From contig CAZMSZ010000393.1 of assembly GCA_964569055.1 (NCBI GenBank), forward strand, positions 1 through 6,871: DNA of 6,871 nucleotides, in the 5' to 3' direction. A model generated the notes under the pieces. It was not told the DNA's origin. It made no database searches and was given only the letters and a program-made list of their open reading frames with translations. This stretch comes from JAWLGW01 sp964569055 (lineage in GTDB: Bacteria; Planctomycetota; J058). Positions 1 through 5,618 of the stretch are shown piece after piece. The translations under genes and the position numbers were made by a program. Every line of letters begins with the position of its first letter. Within the stretch, counting starts at the first letter, position 1.

Positions 1-67
1 GCTCGAGCCCGTGGCCGGGTCGGGCGTGTCGGAGCGCGCGGTCAGGCGTGTCGCTGGCTCGCGCTAG
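1..67 (+). CDS. possible C-terminal end of an upstream gene (partial)
   Basis: The frame that starts at base 2 stays open to a TAG at 65-67 and would give a 21-residue tail ending RRVAGSR. Of the three plus-strand frames, only this one has G or C at nearly every third position, as the clear genes here do. The fragment is too short to assign a family, and all frames close within the first 95 bases, so it may equally be non-coding. No function is proposed. Confidence 0.3.
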   Translation, partial: LEPVAGSGVSERAVRRVAGSR

Positions 68-102
68 GCGCGTAGGAGCCGCACGGGGCCGGTGATTGCT
101 CG

Positions 103-135
103 CTCCTGGGCGGCGGCTCGGGCCGCCGGGAGGAG
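103..135 (+). promoter_or_regulatory. leader hairpin that could sequester the Shine-Dalgarno sequence
   Basis: CGGCGGC (111-117) and GCCGCCG (122-128) are perfect complements around a TCGG loop. After a small internal loop (108-110 against 129-130), CTCCT (103-107) pairs exactly with AGGAG (131-135). AGGAG is the ribosome binding site of the gene starting at 140. The folded form would block that site, and the open form would expose it. The pairing is read directly from the sequence. A regulatory role is inferred, and GC-rich DNA forms stable hairpins often by chance. Confidence 0.4.
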
Positions 136-139
136 ACTC

Positions 140-448
140 ATGGCGACGCGCCTCATGGACGAGCCGGTCCGCACGCGCACTCGGGAGCGGATCGGGCCGC
201 CGGTGAAGCAGGAGGCCTCGTTCAGCATTCCCTCGATCCTGGCGATCGTGGCGGCGGTGGCCTCGTTCCCGGCGGGGGTGGTGCTCGGGACGATCCTGGC
301 CGTCGTGGCGATCGGGCTGGGGCTGCTCGGGGCCGGACTGGCGCTCAAGTCGGACGTGCGCGGCGGGGTCGTGAGCGTGCTGGCGGTGTTCGCCGGGATC
401 GCCGGGGTGATCGCGGCGATCGTGAAGCTGGTGATGCTCGCCTTCTAG
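140..448 (+). CDS. small three-helix integral membrane protein
   Basis: This 102-residue protein has a charged cytoplasmic-looking N-terminus (about residues 1-26, rich in Arg and Glu) and then almost only hydrophobic residues. Likely membrane segments are at about 29-48, 50-69 and 76-99, with a short polar turn (KSDVR, 70-74) before the last one. The Gly/Ala/Val/Ile-rich segments recall DUF4190-like small membrane proteins, but this is a resemblance only. The start is the ATG at 140 because GGGAGGAG lies four bases upstream. An in-frame GTG at 92 would add 16 residues but has no comparable ribosome binding site. The TAG at 446-448 shares three bases with the stop codon of the convergent propeller gene. 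Function is unknown. Confidence 0.8.
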   Translation: MATRLMDEPVRTRTRERIGPPVKQEASFSIPSILAIVAAVASFPAGVVLGTILAVVAIGLGLLGAGLALKSDVRGGVVSVLAVFAGIAGVIAAIVKLVMLAF

Positions 449-1905
449 GTCGGGGCGTAGCAGAGGACCTCGCCGCCCTTCGCCTGGCGGGCGGCGAGGA
501 ACAGCTTGCCGAGCGCCACGCTCGGGCCCTCCACCGCGGTGCCCGGGAGGCGCAGGCGGCCGGTCACCTTGCCCGACTCGGACTCGAGCGCGAGGAGCGT
601 GCGGCCGGCGGCGGCCCATACGGTGTTGCCGGCGCAGGCCAGGCCCGTGACCGGGTGCTGCACGCCGGTCGGGCGCCGCCACTCGAGCTCGCCGCGGCGG
701 AGGCCGACGGCCGCGATCCCCTCGCCCGCGGCGGCGAACACGCGGTCGCGGTCGGTGGCGAGCGGGGCCAGCACGGGGCCGCCGAGCTCCTCGGAGGAGA
801 TCTGCCAGCGCGGAGCGCCGTCCTCGAGCGCGAAGGCCAACAGCCCGAAGTCGCCGCCGATGACCACCTGTCCGCGGTGGGTGAGCAGGCCCAGGCGAGG
901 GAGGGCGGGCAGGTCGCGCCGCCAGCAGCGCTCACCGGTGAAGGGCTCGACGGCGTGGAGCGCGGCGGGCTCGCCGCCGAACACGGGGTGCACCGTCGCG
1001 ACCAGGCGCGGCGGGCCGTGGCGCGGGGAGAGCGCGGGGGGCGCGGCCGGGCGGCCGCGCAGGTAGAGGGTGAAGTGGCTGGCGCCGCTGCGGGGGTCGG
1101 CGGCGTGCAGGTTCCCCTCCGCGTCCGCGGTGTAGACCACGCCGGCCGCGACCAGCGGCGCCTGGTAGGTGCGATGCGCGCGGGCCGCGCCGCTGAGCGC
1201 GATCCCCTTGCACCAGATCGTGTCGTGCTCGCCGCGGCGGACGCCGTAGAACACGCCCTCCTCGTCGCCGAACAGGAGCTGCCAGCCGGCGATCGCCGGG
1301 GCGCCGCTCACCGGCACGCGGTCGCGCGGCACCAGCCCCTGCTCGACCAGCGGCCACAGCGGGCTGCCCTCCCCGATCCAGGCGGTGCGCAGCACGGCCT
1401 GCCGGGCGCCGCTCGCCGCGTCCAGCGCATACAGCGCGCCCTCGCTGTCGGGCACGTACACGACCCCGTCGTGGGCCACCACCGGCGCGCACAGCGCGGG
1501 GCCGTCGAGCGCGGCGCGCCACACCAGCTCGAGGGGAGCCGACAGCCGCTGGCGCAGGCTCGCCGCGCGGGTGGGGCCGCCGCCCGCGCAGGTCCAGGCC
1601 GTCACGTCGCGCTCGCGCTCGAGGTCGCGCTCGGGGGCGCGCTCCTCGGGGCGGGGCACGAACAGGACGGTCTTCTTCGCGGCCTTCTTCTTCGCGGCCT
1701 TCTTCTTGGCGGCGGGCTTCTTGGCGGCCTTCTTCTTCGCTGGCGCCTTCTTCTTCGCGGCGGCCGCGCCTGCCGCCTTCTTCTTGGCGGGCGCCTTCTT
1801 CTTCGCGGGCGCCTTCTTCTTGGCGGGCGCCTTCTTCTTGGCGGGCGCCTTCTTCTTGGCGGGCGCCGCTCCAGAGGTCGCCTTCCTCGTCGCCTTCTTC
1901 GCCAT
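445..1905 (-). CDS. PQQ-type beta-propeller protein with lysine/alanine-rich histone-like N-terminal tail
   Basis: The protein is 486 residues. Residues 1-79 are almost entirely Lys, Ala and Pro, including five consecutive PAKKKA units and further AAKK units, as in histone H1-like and AlgP-type tails. A short Arg/Glu-rich linker follows (about 85-100). From about 128 to the end it is a PQQ-like (BamB/quinoprotein-type) propeller. Blade signatures recur, such as APVVAHDGVVYVPDSEGALYALD (around 140-162, quoted only for its pattern), GVVYTADAEGNLHAADP, and GRTLLALESESGKVTGR. No signal peptide or membrane segment is visible, so unlike most propellers of this type it should be cytoplasmic. The tail could bind DNA, RNA or acidic surfaces, while the propeller may bind a ligand or partner. 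The ATG at 1905 (MAKKATRK) is preferred to a GTG at 1923. Neither has a well-spaced ribosome binding site. It is the last gene of the minus-strand cluster. Confidence 0.92.
   Translation of the reverse strand: MAKKATRKATSGAAPAKKKAPAKKKAPAKKKAPAKKKAPAKKKAAGAAAAKKKAPAKKKAAKKPAAKKKAAKKKAAKKTVLFVPRPEERAPERDLERERDVTAWTCAGGGPTRAASLRQRLSAPLELVWRAALDGPALCAPVVAHDGVVYVPDSEGALYALDAASGARQAVLRTAWIGEGSPLWPLVEQGLVPRDRVPVSGAPAIAGWQLLFGDEEGVFYGVRRGEHDTIWCKGIALSGAARAHRTYQAPLVAAGVVYTADAEGNLHAADPRSGASHFTLYLRGRPAAPPALSPRHGPPRLVATVHPVFGGEPAALHAVEPFTGERCWRRDLPALPRLGLLTHRGQVVIGGDFGLLAFALEDGAPRWQISSEELGGPVLAPLATDRDRVFAAAGEGIAAVGLRRGELEWRRPTGVQHPVTGLACAGNTVWAAAGRTLLALESESGKVTGRLRLPGTAVEGPSVALGKLFLAARQAKGGEVLCYAPT
1775..1864 (-). 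repeat. five tandem 18-bp repeats coding PAKKKA
   Basis: Five adjacent 18-base units (1775-1792, 1793-1810, 1811-1828, 1829-1846, 1847-1864) share the plus-strand consensus GCCTTCTTCTTGGCGGGC. Only the second differs, with C for G at its twelfth base. They encode the Pro-Ala-Lys-Lys-Lys-Ala part of the propeller tail. Looser TTCTTC/GGCGGC repeats continue down to about 1676. The near identity at DNA level, not just protein level, points to recent expansion by slippage or unequal crossing over. Confidence 0.95.
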
Positions 1906-1957
1906 TCCCCGGGACTGTAACACCGAGGACCGTCGTCCCCCCCGCCCGCGTCCGGGG
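1906..1957 (-). other. 52-base gap between zinc-ribbon and propeller genes, possible weak promoter
   Basis: This is the only sizeable gap inside the minus-strand cluster. On the minus strand it holds TGTTACAGT, an extended -10-like element matching four of six hexamer bases. It lies so close to the ATG at 1905 that a transcript from it would be almost leaderless. No stem followed by a T-run is seen, so read-through from the upstream genes is also possible. The promoter reading is weak. Confidence 0.25.
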
Positions 1958-2242
1958 TCAGGCCAGGAGGGCGTACGCGGCGGCGATCAGCAGCAGCAGG
2001 CCGAGCGCGACCGCCGCGACCGCTCGCCAGCGCGAGCCCCCGGGCTCCTTGGCGGGCTCGAGCAGGGACGGCCCCGGGGGCCCGTCGGCCCAAGGCGGCG
2101 GGCCGTAGGTTAGCGCCATCACCATGTCGTCGGGGAGCGCCGGCTCGGGCGCGTCGCCGGTCGGCGCCGCGCAGAACGGGCAGGAGGGCTCGCCCTGCCG
2201 GACGTGGCGACCGCAGCCCGCGCAGGGGACGAGCTCGCTCAC
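1958..2242 (-). CDS. zinc-ribbon protein with C-terminal membrane anchor
   Basis: This 94-residue protein opens with a four-cysteine zinc ribbon: C7-x-x-C10 and C21-x-x-C24, as CAGC and CPFC. A Pro/Gly-rich linker (about 28-69) contains MALTYGPPPWAD. A single hydrophobic helix at about 73-94 runs to the last residue. With no signal peptide, the ribbon should face the cytoplasm, tail-anchored in the membrane. The GTG at 2242 follows TGAGGAG, in which the stop codon of the metallophosphoesterase gene overlaps a strong Shine-Dalgarno sequence. The gap between the genes is 10 bases, so translation is probably coupled. Such small zinc ribbons are common adaptors, and no specific partner is visible. 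The cysteine pattern and membrane tail are clear, but function is unknown. Confidence 0.85.
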   Translation of the reverse strand: MSELVPCAGCGRHVRQGEPSCPFCAAPTGDAPEPALPDDMVMALTYGPPPWADGPPGPSLLEPAKEPGGSRWRAVAAVALGLLLLIAAAYALLA

Positions 2243-2252
2243 CGGGCGCTCC

Positions 2253-3458
2253 TCACAGCCCGCGCAGCAGGCGCTTGCCGAGGCTGCGGTCGAGCACGCC
2301 GCTGCGCTCGATCCGCAGCACGGTGCGCTCGGCCGGGTAGCGCAGGCGGCGCCAGTGGATCGTGTCGCCGTCCACCACCACGTAACAGGGGCGCGGGTCG
2401 CGGTCGCGCGGCTGGCCGACCGACCCCACGTTCACGATCGCGCGGATCCCCTCGGGGCGGCGCCAGGTGTTGTTCAGCTCCTGCGAGGTCGCGACGTAGC
2501 CCTCGTGGGTGATCACGCAGGGAATGTGGGTGTGGCCCACGAACAGGAAGTCGCGGAAGCGCGCGAAGATCTCCACGAACTTCTTGCGCGCCTTGGGGCT
2601 GCTGGCCTCGCTCGGGAAGATGTACTCCCGCCACGGGTCGCGCGGCGAGCCGTGCACGAACAGCGTGTCGCCCTCCGCCCGCTCGAGCGGCAGCCCGCGC
2701 AGGAACGCCAGCCGCTCCGCGCCGCCGTCGGAGCCCTCGAGCAGCCCGCGGGTCCACTCGATCGCGCCGCGGGCCGCCGGGTTGAACCCCTCCGCCCCGT
2801 CGAACAGCGCGACGTCGTGGTTGCCCATCAGGGTGAACGCGCAGCGCGCGCGCACGAGGTCGGTGCACTCGACGGGGTCGGGGCCGTAGCCCACCACGTC
2901 ACCCAGGCAGCCGATCCGGCGGATCCCCTGGGCGTCGATGTCGGCGAGCACCACCTCGAGCGCGGCGAGGTTGGCGTGAATGTCGCTGATCAGCGCGTAG
3001 CGGCCGCCGGGCAGCGCGCGCGCCTCGTCGGAGGAGCGCCCCGCGTCGGCCAGGATCCGCTGGGCGATCTCGGTCAGCTCGGCCGGCGCGATCCCGGCGG
3101 CGCGCGCCAGGCCCGCCAGCGCGCGCCGCTGCTCGGGCGTGAGCGAGCCGCGCGCGACCCCGATCAGGAACAGGCAGCGCAGGACGACCCGGGTGGCCTC
3201 GCCGTCGAGCCCGAACGCGGCGACCTGCGCGAGGAGCGCCTCGCCGGGCGCCTCGCTCGGGAGCGGGTCCGCCGTGGGCCGCGGGGCGGCGAGCGCGTCG
3301 GCCAGGGCGCCGACCAGCCGCGAGGGGACCGGGTCCAGCCGCCCCTCGCGGACGCAGAACGAGAGGGCCAGCTCGACGAGCGTCGGGCCGGCCGGGCGGA
3401 GGACGCCCTCCCAGCCCTGGAGCAGCTCGCGCAGCCGCTGTGGGGTCGCGCCTTCCAT
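2253..3458 (-). CDS. metallophosphoesterase (calcineurin-like) with helical, possibly TerB-like N-terminal domain
   Basis: This 401-residue protein carries all motifs of the two-metal calcineurin-like phosphoesterases: SDIHAN with D159 and H161, GDVVGYGPDP with D187, GNHD with N213 and H214, VHGSP with H269, and GHTH with H309 and H311. NVGSVGQPRD (343-352) is typical of the YfcE/ApaH-like branch, which includes phosphodiesterases and protein phosphatases. The fold is known to hydrolyse phosphoesters, but the substrate here cannot be read. Residues 1-145 are an extra, mainly helical region. About 72-137 (LFLIGVARGSLTPEQ, then AAGIAPAELTEIAQ) resembles the TerB helical fold, which is a guess from pattern. 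No signal peptide or membrane segment is seen. It follows the FHA-pseudokinase gene by 8 bases, which makes a role on phosphoproteins plausible. The ATG at 3458 has GAGGCGAGG just upstream. Confidence 0.93.
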   Translation of the reverse strand: MEGATPQRLRELLQGWEGVLRPAGPTLVELALSFCVREGRLDPVPSRLVGALADALAAPRPTADPLPSEAPGEALLAQVAAFGLDGEATRVVLRCLFLIGVARGSLTPEQRRALAGLARAAGIAPAELTEIAQRILADAGRSSDEARALPGGRYALISDIHANLAALEVVLADIDAQGIRRIGCLGDVVGYGPDPVECTDLVRARCAFTLMGNHDVALFDGAEGFNPAARGAIEWTRGLLEGSDGGAERLAFLRGLPLERAEGDTLFVHGSPRDPWREYIFPSEASSPKARKKFVEIFARFRDFLFVGHTHIPCVITHEGYVATSQELNNTWRRPEGIRAIVNVGSVGQPRDRDPRPCYVVVDGDTIHWRRLRYPAERTVLRIERSGVLDRSLGKRLLRGL

Positions 3459-3466
3459 GCCTCGCC

Positions 3467-4864
3467 TCAGCCCGTCAGCAGGCGCAACGTCACGCGCGCA
3501 CCGAGGCTCGCCGCGAGCGCGATCAGCAGATAGCCCGCGCCGAGCAGGGCCAGGCGCAGGACGAGCGTCCCCGCCGGCTCGGGCGGGCCCACGGAGAAGC
3601 TACCGGAGGAGGCGCGCCGCGCCAGCGCGCCGGCGCGCTCGGGCGCGCCGCCTGCGGCCAGGCGCCCCGAGGACGAGCCGCGGCGCTGGCGCCCCGACGA
3701 CGAGCCACGGCGCTGGCGGCCCGACGAGGAGCTGCGAGCGCGCGCCGCGGCGGGCTTGGCGGCCCCCCCGGCCCCGCGCAGCGCCGCCAGGCGCTCGGCG
3801 GCGTCCCCCGCCGTGGGACGCGCGCCCGGCTCCTTGGCGAGCAGGCTCGTGAGCAGCGCCGCGAGGGCGGGCTCGGCGGCCGCGGGCGGCGCGATCGGGT
3901 CGGGCGCGGCGTGCGCGCGCAGGACCGCGGCCGGCTTGCCCGTGTAGGGCTCGCGCCCGGCGAGCAGGCGGTAGGCGATCAGGCCCAGCGCGTAGAGGTC
4001 CGCCTCCGGCCCGCCCGCGCGCCCGGCCGCCTCCTCGGGCGAGGCGTAGGCGGCCTGCAGCGCGGCGTCCTGACGGTAGGGGTCGAGGCGGCCCTCGCTC
4101 TCGCCGAGGCCCGCGAGCTTGACGGAGACGCCCTCGGGCCCGCTCGCGACCCACACGCAGCCGGGGTGGAGCGCCCCGTGCCGCTCGCCGCGCCCGTGCA
4201 CGTGCGCCAGCGCGCGCGCCACCCCCTCGAGCACGCCCAGGCTGGTGGGGACGTCGAGCGCGACCCGCTCGAGCCGGCGCGCCAGCGGCTCGCCGGCGCA
4301 GGCCTCGAACACCGTGTACAGGGTCCCCTGGTCCTCGCCGCGGTCGAACACCGCGCGCAGCCGCGGGTGATCGAGCGCGCCGGCCACGCGCGCCCGCCGC
4401 TCGTAGCGCGAGCGCACCTCGGGGTCGCCGGCGAGGTCGGGGTCGACCGCCTCGACCACGACCTCGCGGTCGAGGCTCCCCTGGCGGGCGGCGAACTGCG
4501 CGCCGTACTCGCCGCGGCCGAGCGGCTCGCCCAGGGTGCACCCGCCGAGCCGTCCGCCGGGGGCGAGGGTGAGGCGCGGCGCCTCGTAGCGGACCACCGA
4601 GGCCCCGACGGTGATCGCGTCGCCGTCGCGGAGCGCCACTTCGCGCGTCAGGCGCGTCCCGTTGAGGGCGGTCCCGTTGCGGCTGCCGAGGTCGCGCACC
4701 ACCCAGCGGGTGCCCGCGGGGACGACCTCGTAGTGCTTGCGCGAGGACTGCGCCTCGCCCTCGAGCGTGATCCCGCAGCTCTGCAGGCGGCCCACGACCA
4801 CGGGGGACCGGGTCAGCGGACAGGATCGCCCGCTCCCCTCCAGCACCAGGCGTGCGCCGCTCAC
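3467..4864 (-). CDS. FHA domain-pseudokinase with C-terminal membrane anchor
   Basis: This 465-residue protein has an FHA domain first (about 1-95) with the phosphothreonine-binding residues in place: VVGR (G25, R26), SSRKH (S41, H44) and GSRNGT (N63). A Ser/Thr-kinase fold follows (about 105-365) with an intact glycine loop GRGEYG (116-121), SPE (275-277) and DLYALG (289-294). The catalytic residues are all replaced: beta-3 Lys by E138, helix-C Glu by R157, HRDLKPxN by HGALHPGC (229-236), and DFG by GLG (252-254). It should therefore not transfer phosphate and is better seen as a scaffold or sensor. A Ser/Arg linker with GSSSGRQRR repeats (about 378-401) leads to one membrane helix (about 434-456) near the C-terminus. 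The GTG at 4864 is preferred (GGA upstream); a TTG at 4873 would add three residues. It is first in the minus-strand cluster. Confidence 0.9.
   Translation of the reverse strand: MSGARLVLEGSGRSCPLTRSPVVVGRLQSCGITLEGEAQSSRKHYEVVPAGTRWVVRDLGSRNGTALNGTRLTREVALRDGDAITVGASVVRYEAPRLTLAPGGRLGGCTLGEPLGRGEYGAQFAARQGSLDREVVVEAVDPDLAGDPEVRSRYERRARVAGALDHPRLRAVFDRGEDQGTLYTVFEACAGEPLARRLERVALDVPTSLGVLEGVARALAHVHGRGERHGALHPGCVWVASGPEGVSVKLAGLGESEGRLDPYRQDAALQAAYASPEEAAGRAGGPEADLYALGLIAYRLLAGREPYTGKPAAVLRAHAAPDPIAPPAAAEPALAALLTSLLAKEPGARPTAGDAAERLAALRGAGGAAKPAAARARSSSSGRQRRGSSSGRQRRGSSSGRLAAGGAPERAGALARRASSGSFSVGPPEPAGTLVLRLALLGAGYLLIALAASLGARVTLRLLTG
3664..3739 (-). repeat. 27-bp tandem repeat in pseudokinase linker
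   Basis: Two adjacent 27-base units (3664-3690 and 3691-3717) differ at only two bases, and a partial third unit follows to about 3739. They encode the nonapeptide GSSSGRQRR in the linker between the kinase fold and the membrane helix. The linker is basic and serine-rich, so it could be flexible or be phosphorylated. Near identity of the DNA suggests recent duplication. Confidence 0.85.
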
Positions 4865-5050
4865 GGCGTCCAAGCGTAGGGTCGGAGGGCTCCGGAAGCT
4901 AGTGCGGGACAGCCGGGCCCCGGCGGTGACGTCGTGCCTGGGGGAGCGAGGCGCGAGATGGTATCAAAGGGGAGGATCGGGCCGCTCGGCCCGAGCACGA
5001 CGACGATCGACGCGAACGAGACCCCAGGACCCCACCCGAGAGACCCCCGC
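4865..5050. other. divergent intergenic region between pseudokinase cluster and rsfS
   Basis: These 186 bases separate the first gene of the minus-strand cluster from rsfS and must hold the promoters of both, unless transcription enters from elsewhere. The only AT-rich stretch is at 4958-4967. An open frame upstream of rsfS (from 4934) would extend that protein by 39 residues, but the family starts at the downstream ATG. No terminator or operator-like repeat was recognised. Confidence 0.6.
4958..4967. promoter_or_regulatory. possible overlapping divergent -10 elements
   Basis: ATGGTATCAA is the most AT-rich patch in the gap between the divergent pseudokinase cluster and rsfS. On the plus strand it reads TG-g-TATCAA and on the minus strand TG-a-TACCAT. 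Each is an extended -10-like element with four of six consensus bases. Leaders would be about 75-90 bases in each direction. No convincing -35 box is seen on either side, so this is a weak call. Confidence 0.3.
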
Positions 5051-5425
5051 ATGGCGACGGCTTCCGCGCTCGACCTGGCCCAACGGCTGGCACGGCTCAT
5101 GGACGAGAAGAAGGCGGAAGACGTGGTGATCCTCGACGTGTCGGCCCGCCACAGCCTGATCGACTGCTTCGTGATCGCCACCGGGCGCAGCGCGAAGCAC
5201 GCCAAGCTGCTCGGCGACGAGGCGCTGGCGCACGTCAAGGAGCGCGGCGTCTCGCCCTGGCACGTGGAGGGCTCGCCCGACTGGGTGTGCGGCGACTTCG
5301 GCGACGTGGTCCTGCACGTGTTCACGCCCGAGGCGCGCGACTACTACGGGCTCGAGCACCTGTGGGCGGACGCCCGCAAGGTCCCGGTCGCGCCCTCGCC
5401 GCGCGGCGACGCGGCGCTGGTCTGA
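5051..5425 (+). CDS. rsfS: ribosomal silencing factor RsfS (Iojap family)
   Basis: RsfS binds protein uL14 of the large ribosomal subunit and blocks subunit joining, which lowers translation in starvation. This 124-residue protein is within the usual family length. Family hallmarks appear in order: EDVVILDV (23-30), the LIDCFVIATG block (36-45), EGSPDWVCGDFGDVVLHVF (73-91) and the ARDYYGLEHLWADA end (95-108). No domain is missing. The ATG at 5051 (MATASALD) matches the family start, and its ribosome binding site is weak (GAGAG about nine bases upstream). Upstream in-frame starts would add non-conserved residues. In many bacteria rsfS sits beside nadD or rlmH, but neither is here. It is divergent from the pseudokinase cluster, and the next plus-strand gene is a hydrolase. 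Confidence 0.96.
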   Translation: MATASALDLAQRLARLMDEKKAEDVVILDVSARHSLIDCFVIATGRSAKHAKLLGDEALAHVKERGVSPWHVEGSPDWVCGDFGDVVLHVFTPEARDYYGLEHLWADARKVPVAPSPRGDAALV

Positions 5426-5618
5426 CCCGACCGGCGCTGTGAGCCCCACCGAAGAGGCGGAGGGCGGCGCGCCTGGGGAGTCCGGGCGCGTACCAGCGAC
5501 AGCAAAAACGGGCACGGGGCCCGAAGCCCCTCCCGCCGTACAAGGCGCCGTTGTGCCAAGCAGCAGCGCAGCGGCGCGCCGTTCCAGCGAGAGCCGGGGG
5601 GACTCTGGGGGGCGCCCA
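5426..5618 (+). other. intergenic region between rsfS and hydrolase
   Basis: These 193 bases are open in the hydrolase frame back to a GTG at 5439, but codons here often end in A or T (GTA, CCA, GCA, AAA, CAA, GTT, CCT). The sequence after 5619 does not behave like this. The encoded residues would be low-complexity Ser/Pro/Gly/Ala, with no family match recognised. I read it as non-coding leader. A small GGGGC/GCCCC stem lies at 5516-5530. No clear promoter or terminator is visible. Confidence 0.55.

Noticed and set aside
1676..1864. Repeat array considered as CRISPR
   Set aside because: The units are adjacent without spacers, in frame and translated as Lys/Ala/Pro repeats.
655..1920. Long plus-strand open frame opposite the propeller gene
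   Set aside because: It mirrors the minus-strand gene; its residues are low-complexity Arg/Gly/Ala with no domain, and the opposite strand shows clear propeller repeats.
1385..2113. Plus-strand frame with FFFAGAFFLAG-type repeats that looks like a membrane protein
   Set aside because: The phenylalanine/alanine pattern is the reverse reading of the AAG (Lys) and GCC (Ala) codons of the histone-like tail.
2124..3533. Long plus-strand open frame opposite the metallophosphoesterase
   Set aside because: It is a high-GC shadow; all catalytic motifs of a complete enzyme are on the minus strand.
3440..4879. Long plus-strand open frame opposite the FHA-pseudokinase
   Set aside because: It is an Arg/Ala/Gly-rich shadow of a recognisable minus-strand gene.
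4934..5050. 39-residue N-terminal extension of RsfS
   Set aside because: The family begins close to MATASALD, and the extension has no conserved residues and covers the promoter region.
5504..5530. GGGGC/GCCCC stem followed by a T-run on the minus strand, terminator-like
   Set aside because: The stem is only five pairs, the T-run is eight bases away, and no minus-strand gene lies upstream to be terminated.
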